This document shows, piece by piece, positions 39,995-48,419 of a DNA stretch of 64,000 bases. The translations under genes were made by a program, and so were the position numbers. Within the stretch, counting starts at the first letter, position 1. Every line of letters starts with the position of its first letter. The stretch is taken from contig CAKSQO010000006.1 of NCBI GenBank assembly GCA_934486615.1, forward strand, positions 81,096 to 145,095. The letters are read 5' to 3'. The notes beneath the pieces were generated by a model. That model saw only the letters and a list, made by a program, of their open reading frames with translations, made no database searches and was not told where the DNA came from. The stretch is from an uncultured Eubacteriales bacterium (GTDB taxonomy: Bacteria > Bacillota > Clostridia > Oscillospirales > Acutalibacteraceae).

Positions 39995-41092
39995 TCAGGC
40001 AAGCTCTTTCGCGACGGTCGCAAGCGCCGACTCGATGACCTTGTCCATATCGTAGTATTTGTACTCACCCAGTCGCCCGCCGAACACGACGTTGACCTCG
40101 TCGTCGGCAAGCGCCCTGTAGCGCTCGTACAGCGCCTGATTTTCGGCGTTGTTGACGGGGTAGTACGCCTCCTGCCCGACGCTCCACTCGGCGGAGTATT
40201 CACGGCTGATGACGGTCTTCGGCTGAGTGCCGAACTCGAAGTGCTTGTGCTCGATTATGCGCGTGTAGGGGTGCTCGGCATCGGTGTAGTTGACCACGGC
40301 GTTGCCCTGATAGTTCTCGCAGTCGAGCACCTCGGTCTCGAATCTGACCGAGCGGTACTGCAGCGGCCCGAAGCAATAGCCGAAGTACTCATCAACGCAG
40401 CCCGTGAAGATGACGCGCTCGGCAAGGGCGTCGAGCTGCGCCTTCTCTTTCAGATAGTCGACCCCGAGGCGCACCTCCACGCCGTCAAGCATGCGCTCGA
40501 CCAGCGCGGTGTAGCCGCCGACGGGTATGCCCTGAAAACGCGCGTTGAAGTAGTTGTTATCATAGGTAAAGCGCACGGGCAGACGCTTGATGATGAACGA
40601 CGGCAGCTCGCTGCACGGGCGACCCCACTGCTTCTGCGTGTAGTCGCGCACGAGCTTCTCGTAAATGTCCGTGCCGACGAGCTTTATCGCCTGCTGCTCA
40701 AGATTCTGCGGCTCGCCGATGCCCGAAGCGGCGATCTGCTCGGCAATCTTGTCGGCCGCCTGCTGCGGGGTAATGACGCCCCACATTTTGTTGAAGGTGT
40801 TCATATTGAACGGCAGGTTGTATATCTCGCCGCGGTAGTTGGCTACAGGCGAATTGACGTAGTTGTTGAACTCCGCGAATTGGTTTACATAATCCCAGAC
40901 GTCTTTGTTGTTGGTGTGGAAAATGTGAGCGCCGTAGCGGTGGACGTTGATGCCCTCGACCGCCTCGGTGCAGACGTTGCCCGCGATGTGGTCGCGGCGG
41001 TCGACGACAAGGCAGCGCTTGCCGCGCTTCTTCGCCTCGTGCGCAAAAACCGCGCCGAAAAGTCCCGCTCCGACTATGATGTAATCGTACAT
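39995..41092 (-). CDS. glf: UDP-galactopyranose mutase
   Basis: A 365-residue FAD enzyme that converts UDP-galactopyranose to UDP-galactofuranose for surface glycans. The FAD loop YDYIIVGAGLFGAVFA is at the N-terminus, then RDHIAGNVCTE, HRYGAHIFHTNN and QWGRPCSELP; the C-terminus keeps GRLGEYKYYDMD. ATG 41092 follows AGAGGTG. An open frame upstream to 41149 lies in the leader and is not used. There are no other glycan genes beside it. The promoter is at 41218-41246. Confidence 0.95.
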   Translation of the reverse strand: MYDYIIVGAGLFGAVFAHEAKKRGKRCLVVDRRDHIAGNVCTEAVEGINVHRYGAHIFHTNNKDVWDYVNQFAEFNNYVNSPVANYRGEIYNLPFNMNTFNKMWGVITPQQAADKIAEQIAASGIGEPQNLEQQAIKLVGTDIYEKLVRDYTQKQWGRPCSELPSFIIKRLPVRFTYDNNYFNARFQGIPVGGYTALVERMLDGVEVRLGVDYLKEKAQLDALAERVIFTGCVDEYFGYCFGPLQYRSVRFETEVLDCENYQGNAVVNYTDAEHPYTRIIEHKHFEFGTQPKTVISREYSAEWSVGQEAYYPVNNAENQALYERYRALADDEVNVVFGGRLGEYKYYDMDKVIESALATVAKELA

Positions 41093-41217
41093 TTGTGCAC
41101 CTCTTTGTTCTGTTAGGGCGTTTAAGTCGGCGCCGCTTAGATGTTGCAAGGCGCCGCTTTAAGTCTCCGCACCGCGCCGAAAAGTCGGCTCGTCGGTGCG
41201 GGAATGTGGCTGTTTAT

Positions 41218-41246
41218 ATCATACCACCGTGCGCAAAATTATGCAA
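41218..41246 (-). promoter_or_regulatory. Promoter of glf
   Basis: TTGCAT and TATGAT are separated by 17 bp on the minus strand, giving a leader of about 120 bases that contains two GGCGCCGC direct repeats (near 41131 and 41152). Confidence 0.6.
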
Positions 41247-41362
41247 CAATAATAACGCACCTGTGACCGTTTAGTGACATTTTTCGGTTTGCAATGCCTG
41301 CACCGCACAGACTCTTTCGCACTCATCCGATTGTCTGCCGTACACAGTGCTTTTCGCCCGAC

Positions 41363-41398
41363 AAATACCGCCGAAGGAATTTCCCTCCGGCGGTATTG
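41363..41398. terminator. Hairpin, possible terminator
   Basis: AATACCGCCG pairs with CGGCGGTATT around an inner AGG/CCT stem; the T-run is weak on both sides. It would end transcripts from the decayed gene region at 41408-41849. Nothing else is seen in 41247-41362. Confidence 0.5.
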
Positions 41399-41407
41399 TT
41401 AATATAT

Positions 41408-41849
41408 TCATTCGGCGCTCGGGCGCACTTTTGCACAGGCGCTTTCACTCGGGCTAACCGTGCGCAGCTGCTTTTTGAAAAAGCGGAAGCCGCAGCAGTC
41501 GCCGCCGTAGTCCAAAGTCCGGGTGCGGGTGAAGCCGCTCTTCTTCAGCCCCCGTAGGTGACGCCGAGGACGCGTGCTTTTTGGCCGCGACGACGTCGAG
41601 CATACACCTGCGCATACAGCCGTACACTTCAGACCGCGAAAGTCCCGCGCCGGGCAGCGCCTTGTACAGCGCTATGCGCGGCGGGATCGTTTGCGTGAGC
41701 GCTTTTATCCGGTTTTCGGTCTTGCCGTCAGCGCTTTAAATGAGCTTTGCAAGCGCATTTCTCTGCTCGGCGAACAGGCGCAGGCTCTTGCTTTTGCCGT
41801 ATTATTCGGTCAAGAATGACTTTATCTGCTTTTGCTGCCAGGTTTTCAC
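41408..41849 (-). pseudogene. Decayed gene, possibly an L-2-amino-thiazoline-4-carboxylate hydrolase-like protein
   Basis: On the minus strand one frame from GTG 41849 reads VKTWQQKQIKSFLTE, a stop, YGKSKSLRLFAEQRNALAKLI, a stop, then SADGKTENRIKALTQTIPPR and onward to DVVAAKKHAS. The coding pattern then moves to another frame (LKKSGFTRTRTLDYGGDCCG, then FRFFKKQ) and ends at 41408. So two in-frame stops and one frameshift are present. The TIPPRIALYKAL segment and the terminal DCCGFRFFKK resemble the ATC hydrolase family as I remember it. The decay is clear; the family is tentative. Confidence 0.5.
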
Positions 41850-41880
41850 CGCCGCGTCTGCCTTAAAGCGGGATCTCGCC

Positions 41881-42429
41881 TTAAAGCGAGGCCATATACG
41901 CCCTGACCTGAGCCATGAGCTCGTCGGCCGAGCCGTTGTTGGTGACGAAGCGGTCGGCTATTGCGATTGGGCCGCCCTTCTCAAGACGCTCGATCTCGGC
42001 ATAGTCGCGGCTCGTCGCTTCGGCGTTCGTCAGCGGGCGCACTGTGCGCGTGGTCAGCCGCTCATAGCGCACGGCGCGGTCGGTGACGATCGCCAGCACG
42101 CTCAGGCTGTCGCCCAGACGCTCCTTCAAATAGGTGTACTCCGACCACGAATACAGGCCGTCGAGGACGACGTTGCCCTCCTCGGCGAGCTGCTCGATTC
42201 GCGGCAGCAGCTTGACGGCGTAGGCCGCAAGGCCGTACTCGGCGCGCAGCTCCTCGCGCACCTTTTTCTCGTTTGCCTCGTTCTTTTCCAGCCCGCGAGC
42301 CTCAAGCTCCTCCATCGTAATGCCGCCGAAATAGACCTTTTTCCAGCCTGCGTCGGTGAACGCCTCTGTCGCGACCGATTTCCCCGAGCCGCACATTCCG
42401 ACGACGGCGACGATTTTTCCCTGTGACAT
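41881..42429 (-). CDS. P-loop nucleotide kinase-like protein
   Basis: A 182-residue protein with a Walker A loop, VVGMCGSGKSVA (about residues 9-20), a VVLDGLYSWSEY strand where nucleotide kinases have the catalytic or base region, and an Arg-rich lid (YERLTTRTVRPLTNAEATSRD). This matches the dephospho-CoA-kinase-like P-loop family. The substrate is unknown; it is not the usual CoaE. It lies 104 bp after the S41 protease gene on the same strand and may be the last member of that operon. Confidence 0.7.
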   Translation of the reverse strand: MSQGKIVAVVGMCGSGKSVATEAFTDAGWKKVYFGGITMEELEARGLEKNEANEKKVREELRAEYGLAAYAVKLLPRIEQLAEEGNVVLDGLYSWSEYTYLKERLGDSLSVLAIVTDRAVRYERLTTRTVRPLTNAEATSRDYAEIERLEKGGPIAIADRFVTNNGSADELMAQVRAYMASL

Positions 42430-42533
42430 ATTTCTACCCCATTCTCATAAAAAGCTGATTTTGCGGCGCTTTCAGGCGCCTGTTTTATGAATAAAGTTTA
42501 CTCCCAATCCCGCGCAAAGTCAAGCCGAACGCG

Positions 42534-44132
42534 CTATTTACCGAGTGCCTTGACCGCCGCCGCGATGAACGGCTCCTCGCTGTCGGATAGGAAATAGCGG
42601 TGCTTTACCTGCTCGTCGGTGAACGAGACTTTGACGTCGGGAGAAAGCCCCTTGCCGTGAAATTCCGTGCCCGACTCGGTGTAGAACCTGGCTATCGTTA
42701 TCCGCACGGCAGAGCCGTCGGTCAGCGGATAGGTGCGCTGCATTATGCCCTTGCCGAACGTCGTTTCGCCGACGAGGACGGCGTTGGCCGAGTCGCGCAG
42801 AGCCGACGCGAAATACTCCGAGCTGCTCGCCGTCTCCCCGTTGACGATGACCGCGAACGGCAGGTCGACGCACGCCTTATCGGACGTTGCGAGCGACCGA
42901 CGGCGACCCGAATTGTAGACGGCGTAGCCGATCTCACCCTCGGGCAGCAGCAGGTCGAGCATCTCGCTTGCCGCGTCAACAAGCCCGCCGCCGTTGTCGC
43001 GCAAATCAAAAATAATGCCCGTAGCACCTGCGGCCTGCACCTGCTCGACGGCGGCCTTGAACTGGTCGACGGTCGCCGAGTTGAACGTCATAATCTCGAT
43101 ATAGCCGAGCGTGCCTATCATTCGGCTGAACACGCTGGTCACGGTGTATTTGTCGCGCTCGACGGTCACGTTAAACGAAGCGCCGCCGCGCCGGACGGTC
43201 AGCTGAACCGAGGTACCGATGTCGCCGCGAATGGCCTTGACGGCGGCTGCGTAGCCGTCGCCCGCCGCGCTCACTTCGCCGACGTAGGTTATGATGTCGC
43301 CGACGGCAAGCCCCGCCTTTTCGGCGGGCGAGTCGGCCGAAAGGTGAATAACGCAAATGCCGCTTGAGTCCTCGGCCGCGGTGACGATGACTCCGATGCC
43401 CGTCGTGCCGCCCTCGTTTGAATACTGCATTTGCTTGTATTCGTCGGCGGTGAGGTAGGCAGCATAGTCATCGCCGATGCCGTATATGTAGCCCGTCGCC
43501 ACCATATCGGTCAGCTGCTTTTCGTCGAGCGCGTCGGCGTCGACGTAGTTGGACTTGACCAGCTGCTCGATGGCGGAGAGCTTGGAGTAGGCGTCGCTGC
43601 CGCCCGTGAGCGCGAGCCGCAGCGGGTTTGGCACGATGATGAGCGCTGTCAGCGCGCCTGCAAGCATGAGCGCGAGCGAGCGCAGAAGCACACCTGCTAA
43701 GCCGAGCCGTTTCCGCTCGTGCGGCGCTTTGTTGCGGCGCTTTGCCCTGCGCTGCGCGGTCGGGTCGGCGGCGGAAGCAGAGGTATCGTCGGCAGCGAGG
43801 GCAGCGTGATCGTCGGGATTATCCGAAGCGAATGCGTCTGCTGCGTTTTCGCTTAACTCTGCGTTTTCGCTTAACTCTGCGTTTTCGCTTAACTCTGCGT
43901 TTTCGTTTGTGCCCGGCGCGGCGCTTTCGCCGCTGTCGGATCCTGCGCTTAACGCCGCGCCCTTTGTTTCGACTCGCTCGACGCCGACCTCACCTGCAGC
44001 TGCACCGTCATCGGGCGCAGTCGCGCTGCAGGCCTCATCGACACCCGCGCCGCCGTTTTCGCGCTCAAGCGGCTCATCGCCGCCGAAGCTGCCGACAGCG
44101 GCAAAATCGCGGTCGAATTCGTGCTCTTTCAT
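42534..44132 (-). CDS. C-terminal processing peptidase (S41, PDZ), membrane-anchored
   Basis: A 532-residue protease. It has an acidic cytoplasmic tail with three AELSEN repeats (an 18-bp DNA repeat at about 43849-43905), one membrane segment (about 160-182), a PDZ domain (IGVIVTAAEDSSGICVIHLS, then SPAEKAGLAVGD), and an S41 domain with catalytic Ser in VNGETASSSEYFASALRD and Lys in VGETTFGKGIMQ. Such CtpA enzymes cleave cell-wall hydrolases or their partners. ATG 44132 is used (AAGGAG 9 bases upstream). The position after the ftsEX and M23 genes is the usual envC-ctpA order and suggests control of the neighbouring M23 proteins. Confidence 0.93.
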   Translation of the reverse strand: MKEHEFDRDFAAVGSFGGDEPLERENGGAGVDEACSATAPDDGAAAGEVGVERVETKGAALSAGSDSGESAAPGTNENAELSENAELSENAELSENAADAFASDNPDDHAALAADDTSASAADPTAQRRAKRRNKAPHERKRLGLAGVLLRSLALMLAGALTALIIVPNPLRLALTGGSDAYSKLSAIEQLVKSNYVDADALDEKQLTDMVATGYIYGIGDDYAAYLTADEYKQMQYSNEGGTTGIGVIVTAAEDSSGICVIHLSADSPAEKAGLAVGDIITYVGEVSAAGDGYAAAVKAIRGDIGTSVQLTVRRGGASFNVTVERDKYTVTSVFSRMIGTLGYIEIMTFNSATVDQFKAAVEQVQAAGATGIIFDLRDNGGGLVDAASEMLDLLLPEGEIGYAVYNSGRRRSLATSDKACVDLPFAVIVNGETASSSEYFASALRDSANAVLVGETTFGKGIMQRTYPLTDGSAVRITIARFYTESGTEFHGKGLSPDVKVSFTDEQVKHRYFLSDSEEPFIAAAVKALGK

Positions 44133-44200
44133 CGAATTCACTCCTTATACAAATCGCAGCCGACGGAAGAGTCCGTCGGCTGCCGCAAAATATTCTCTTA

Positions 44201-45385
44201 TCAGAAAAACGACATCGGGTTGACGGTCGAGCCGTTTTTCTGCACCTCAAAGTGCAGGTGCGGCCCTGTCGAGTCGCCCGTTGAGCCGACGTAGCCGACA
44301 ACGGTCTGACCCTTTGTGACCTTGTCGCCGACCTTGAGCGGGCTTGCCGCCTTCATATGCGCATAGAGCGTTACGTAGCCGTTATTGTGGTTTATCATAA
44401 TGCAGTTGCCGTAGCCGCCGTACCACTTGCTGAGCACGACCGTGCCGCTGTCGGCGGCGACGATCTTGGCACCGTAAATACCTCTTGACGAAATGTCGAT
44501 ACCCTTGTGGAATTCTTTGCCGTGAATGGGGCAAATGCGGTAGCCGTAGTTTTCGCTGAGCCTGTAGTAGCCCGGCACAGGCCATGAGAACTGACCCGTT
44601 CCCGTCGGGCCGGGGTTGTTGTTCTTTGCCTCTTCCTCCTGCTGCTTCTTTATAGCGGCCCGGAGGTCCTTCTGCATCTGAGCGTAGTCGGCAGCCTTTT
44701 TCTCATACGACGCAATGTCGTTTTCGTTTGCCTTGACTATCGCGGCGACCTCGCTGTACTGGGCGCTGAGGTCCTTCTTCTTCTGCTCGATGGTCGACTG
44801 AGCGGAGGCAAGCTCGGCCTTTTGCGTTTCAAGCTCGGCCTGCTGCGACTCAAGCTCCTTTACGCTTGTGAGTATGCGGCTGAGCGACTCGGAGTCCTTT
44901 TTCGACATACTTTCGAGCAGCTCGGCACGCGCAAGGTACTCGGCAATATCCTCGCTCGACATCAGGTACTCAAGCCCGCTGTAGACGCTGCTGCCCGCGG
45001 TGTAGATCGCGACAAGGCGCTGCTTGAACTGGCTTATGAGCTTTGCGACCTCGGCACGCTTTGAGCTTATGGAGTCCTCAAGGCTCTTGATGCTCGAGTT
45101 GACAGTGCTTATCTTTTTTTCGTAAAGCGCAATCTCGCTTTCGGTGGCGCTTATCTGCTTTTTCAGTGCGGCTTTCCGCTCCTGATAGGGGGCGTTCGCC
45201 TTTTTCAGCGCCTCGGCCTCGCTCTTCAGCTGATTGCTCTGCGCCTTGGCAGCATCAAGCTGCTTTTGCAGGTCGGAGATTGAAGCCGCGCTGACGCCGG
45301 CGCGAGACTGAGGTATGACCGCGGCGGCCGAAATGAGCACAACGGCGCAGACAAAGGCTGTAATTGCGCGTCTGAACTTTTTCAT
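44201..45385 (-). CDS. Murein hydrolase activator/endopeptidase, M23 with coiled coil (copy 2)
   Basis: A 394-residue secreted EnvC-like protein. The signal peptide (about 1-32) is followed by a long coiled coil (ISDLQKQLDAAKAQSNQLKS and onward, about 35-255) and a C-terminal LytM (M23) domain (about 265-394). Metal ligands are present: His and Asp in FHKGIDISS and HLHFEV. In the family the coiled coil docks on FtsX and the LytM domain cuts, or activates enzymes that cut, the peptide cross-links at the division site. It is a paralog of the gene at 45426, 40 bp upstream. Confidence 0.92.
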   Translation of the reverse strand: MKKFRRAITAFVCAVVLISAAAVIPQSRAGVSAASISDLQKQLDAAKAQSNQLKSEAEALKKANAPYQERKAALKKQISATESEIALYEKKISTVNSSIKSLEDSISSKRAEVAKLISQFKQRLVAIYTAGSSVYSGLEYLMSSEDIAEYLARAELLESMSKKDSESLSRILTSVKELESQQAELETQKAELASAQSTIEQKKKDLSAQYSEVAAIVKANENDIASYEKKAADYAQMQKDLRAAIKKQQEEEAKNNNPGPTGTGQFSWPVPGYYRLSENYGYRICPIHGKEFHKGIDISSRGIYGAKIVAADSGTVVLSKWYGGYGNCIMINHNNGYVTLYAHMKAASPLKVGDKVTKGQTVVGYVGSTGDSTGPHLHFEVQKNGSTVNPMSFF

Positions 45386-45425
45386 GCTTCATATCTCCTT
45401 TATTTTAAAATCCGTCAGCTTTGGA

Positions 45426-46574
45426 TCAGCTGAAATACGCCATCGGGTTGGTGGCGGAGCCGTTGACCCTGATCTCGAAGTGAAGGTGCGGGCCTGTTAC
45501 GTTGCCGGTCGCGCCGACATAGCCGACGACCTGCCCCTTGCTGACGCCCTGACCGACCCTGAGCGCACTGGGCGCTTTCATATGGCCGTAGAGGGTGACG
45601 TAGCCGTTGCCGTGGTCGATCATAACACAGTTGCCGTAGCCGCTGTAGTATTTGCTGAGAATGACAGTGCCGCTGTCGGCTGCGACTATAGTCGCGCCGT
45701 ATACGGTACCGTGGGAGCCGATGATGTCAATGCCCTTGTGGCTTCTTCCCCAACGCGATCCGAACGCGGACGAGACTTTATAATAGCCGGGAACAGGCCA
45801 TGTGAAGCGGCCGGTGCCGTTTATCTTCGTCCCGCCTGTGCTGCCCGAACCGGAGTGAGATGCCTGCTGCGCCTTCTTTATCGCAGCCTCGATCTCTTTC
45901 TGCTCCTGCTGAATGTCGGTCAGGTCGCTGCTCAAGTCATTGATCTTGCCGGCATTCTTCGCAACAATCTTATTAACTTCGTTAAAAGCCTCGACAAGCT
46001 CGGCTTTTTTATTCTTTATCTCACTCTCGCTGTCCTCAAGCGACTTTTTGGAAAGCTCAAGCTCTTCAATGGCTGCGAGCGTATCCTTTATCATCGCGGC
46101 GTCCTTTTTCGAGACGGACTCGACAAGCTCCGCCTTGGACAGGTAGTCGCCGTAGTCGTCGGCCGAAAGCAGAACGGTCAGCTCGGTGTTGCCCGCGGTG
46201 TACATAGCGACAAGGCGCTGCTTGAACTGCTCCTTGCCCTCCTCAAGCTCCTTGGTGCGCTTGGCGATGGTCGCCTTGCAGGTGGTTATCTGGCTCTGAT
46301 AGAGGTCGATCTCCTTCTGCACGGCGGCGATGCGCTGCTCGATGGCGGCCTTCTGCTTCTCGTAAGGAGCGTTCTGGCTCTTGAGCGCGGCGATCTGCTT
46401 TTTCAGCTCGTTTGACTTGGCCTTGGCCTTTTCAAGCTCGGAATTGTACTGCGAGACGGTCTTTGCCGAGGCGGTCGGCGCAGGAGTTGCAACGGCGCAC
46501 ACGGTGCAGACCGTAACGGCACACACGACGGCCGAAAGCATACGTTTGAATCGTTTAAAGCGCACGGAACTCAC
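45426..46574 (-). CDS. Murein hydrolase activator/endopeptidase, M23 with coiled coil (copy 1)
   Basis: A 382-residue EnvC/PcsB-like secreted protein: signal peptide (about 1-37, MLSAVVCAVTVCTVCAVATP), coiled coil (about 38-245), and a LytM domain with SHKGIDIIG and HLHFEIRV (His, Asp and second His of the zinc site). The start GTG 46574 overlaps ftsX by 20 bp with AAAGGAAGG upstream; a GTG at 46565 is an alternative. Being the gene directly after ftsX, it is the likely partner of the FtsEX complex. Confidence 0.92.
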   Translation of the reverse strand: MSSVRFKRFKRMLSAVVCAVTVCTVCAVATPAPTASAKTVSQYNSELEKAKAKSNELKKQIAALKSQNAPYEKQKAAIEQRIAAVQKEIDLYQSQITTCKATIAKRTKELEEGKEQFKQRLVAMYTAGNTELTVLLSADDYGDYLSKAELVESVSKKDAAMIKDTLAAIEELELSKKSLEDSESEIKNKKAELVEAFNEVNKIVAKNAGKINDLSSDLTDIQQEQKEIEAAIKKAQQASHSGSGSTGGTKINGTGRFTWPVPGYYKVSSAFGSRWGRSHKGIDIIGSHGTVYGATIVAADSGTVILSKYYSGYGNCVMIDHGNGYVTLYGHMKAPSALRVGQGVSKGQVVGYVGATGNVTGPHLHFEIRVNGSATNPMAYFS

Positions 46575-47463
46575 TGCCTTCCTTTCTCAGATACTTGGCG
46601 ATTATAAAGCGGCTGCCGAGCAGGCCGATGACAACGCCGATGAGGGTGAATATGCCCGCAAGGCCGAGCGCCATATCGCGGAACGGTATGGCCGTGAAGC
46701 CCTGAAGCGTACTCTCAAACTTGACTATCGCTATGGAGTACACGCCGTAAAGCAGCGCAGTCGAGAATATGGCTGCGAACAGGCCGATGACGACACCCTC
46801 GACCATGAACGGCGCACGAATGAACGAATCGGTCGCGCCGACGGCCTTCATAATGCTTATCTCGAGCTTGCGGCTGTTCATCGTGATGCGAATGGTGTTG
46901 GAGATGATGACCGTTGCGATGACAAGCAGCAGGCCGATTATCCACGCGCTCGCGATGCGGACGGTGTTCTTGATGCCGACTATCTTCTCTGCCAGCTCGC
47001 GCTGATGGCGCACCTTGGTAACGCCCTCGACTTTTTCGAGCTTTTTGACGGTCGCGTCGAACTTTTCAAGATTTTTAAGGCTGACTCGCGAGCCGTTGGG
47101 CAGCGGATTTTCGCCGTCGAGGTAGTCGAAGAACTGCTCGTAATCGTCGCTCATATCCTTGAGCAGGCTCTTGAGTCCGTCGTCGCGCGGTATGTAGGTG
47201 ACCTTGGCGATGTTGTCCATTTTGGCAATGGAGTCGTTGACGGCCTTTGCCTTCGCGTCGTCAAGCGAGTTATCGTAATAGACCATTACGACGTTCTGCT
47301 TTTCGAGGTCGCCCAGATAATTGTCGATATTTTCGGTCAGCACGACCGCCACACCCATAATGAGCATGCAGGCGACGAGCACGCCGATAGAAGCGAGCGA
47401 CATCAGGCGGTTGACCCATACGTTTTTAAAGCCCTCTTTGACGAGGTATCTGAAGCTTCTCAT
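46555..47463 (-). CDS. ftsX: Cell division permease-like protein FtsX
   Basis: A 302-residue membrane protein of the FtsEX complex. An N-terminal cytoplasmic segment (RSFRYLVKEGFKNVWVNRLM) precedes membrane segment 1, then a large extracellular loop (about 45-165), which in homologs binds the EnvC/PcsB coiled coil. A C-terminal set of three membrane segments follows (FtsX/MacB-type, GATDSFIRAPFMVEG). Its start overlaps the ftsE stop by four bases. Confidence 0.95.
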   Translation of the reverse strand: MRSFRYLVKEGFKNVWVNRLMSLASIGVLVACMLIMGVAVVLTENIDNYLGDLEKQNVVMVYYDNSLDDAKAKAVNDSIAKMDNIAKVTYIPRDDGLKSLLKDMSDDYEQFFDYLDGENPLPNGSRVSLKNLEKFDATVKKLEKVEGVTKVRHQRELAEKIVGIKNTVRIASAWIIGLLLVIATVIISNTIRITMNSRKLEISIMKAVGATDSFIRAPFMVEGVVIGLFAAIFSTALLYGVYSIAIVKFESTLQGFTAIPFRDMALGLAGIFTLIGVVIGLLGSRFIIAKYLRKEGSEFRAL

Positions 47464-48365
47464 TGATTATCACCGCCCTGAGAATTGGTATCAAACTCGT
47501 CTGAGTCGTCCGTCTCGGCGACAGGGACGGTGAATTCGGGTTTTGCGGCGCTCTTCGCTGCAGTCGCAGCCGCATAGGCGCGGTCGACGGAGGCGGTCGG
47601 CGCGGCGTACTCGCGCGAAGCCGCCTGAGCGGCTGTGCTGCGCACCGGCTCGTGGTCGGCGGCATTGTCGGCGACGACCATACCGTTTTCGATCATAACG
47701 ACGCGCCCTCCGAAGTCGCGGACGAGCTGATGCTCGTGCGTAACCATGATAACGGTGGTGCCGCGGCGGTTTATCTCGGTCAGCAGGTCGACTATCTCAT
47801 ATGACATCTTCGGGTCGACGTTTCCCGTAGGCTCGTCGGCGATGATGAGCGAGGGATTGTTGATAAGCGCGCGCGCAAGACCGACGCGCTGCTGCTCGCC
47901 GCCCGAAAGCTCGTTGGGCTTGCATCTCGCTTTGGAGGCAAGGCCGACGAGGTTGAGCGCGTAGGACACGCGCTTGCGGATTTCCTGACTGGACGCGCCG
48001 ACGATGTGCATCGCAAACGCGACATTCTCGGCGACGGTCATCGTCGGGATAAGGCGGAAATCCTGGAACACTATGCCCATTGTGCGGCGCAGCTGCGGAA
48101 TCTGCCTGCGCTTGATCTTCGAGAGCTTAAAGCCGCCGACGGTTATCTCGCCCGCAGACATCTTCTCCTCGCGCATGATGAGCTTCATAAACGTGCTCTT
48201 GCCCGCGCCCGACGGGCCGACGACGAACACGAATTCGCCGCGATTTATTTTGAGGTTGAAGTCCTTGAGCGCGTGCGTGCCGTTTTTGTAGTTTTTGTAA
48301 ACTCCTCTGAACTCGATCTGAGTCCGTCCGGCCGCAGGCTCAAGAGCCTGGTTCTGCTTAGCCAT
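47460..48365 (-). CDS. ftsE: Cell division ATP-binding protein FtsE, with C-terminal extension
   Basis: A 301-residue ABC ATPase that couples ATP hydrolysis to FtsX and so to the murein hydrolases outside. Walker A GPSGAGKST (about residues 52-60), signature LSGGEQQRVGLARA, Walker B LIIADEPTGNVD and the switch His in MVTHEHQLV are all intact. The core ends near residue 230; about 70 extra residues follow (Ala/Ser/Thr-rich, ending acidic DDSDEFDTNSQGGDN). Typical FtsE has about 228 residues, so the tail is unusual and may be disordered. Confidence 0.95.
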   Translation of the reverse strand: MAKQNQALEPAAGRTQIEFRGVYKNYKNGTHALKDFNLKINRGEFVFVVGPSGAGKSTFMKLIMREEKMSAGEITVGGFKLSKIKRRQIPQLRRTMGIVFQDFRLIPTMTVAENVAFAMHIVGASSQEIRKRVSYALNLVGLASKARCKPNELSGGEQQRVGLARALINNPSLIIADEPTGNVDPKMSYEIVDLLTEINRRGTTVIMVTHEHQLVRDFGGRVVMIENGMVVADNAADHEPVRSTAAQAASREYAAPTASVDRAYAAATAAKSAAKPEFTVPVAETDDSDEFDTNSQGGDNQ

Positions 48366-48419
48366 TTTTACGCTACCTGTCCTTTTTCAATCGGTTTTGC
48401 CCAAAAAGCGGGCAGAGCA

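Noticed and set aside
38914..41116. Long open frames of 429 and 412 residues opposite the isomerase and glf genes
   Set aside because: They lie antisense to two well-supported enzymes and show no domain.
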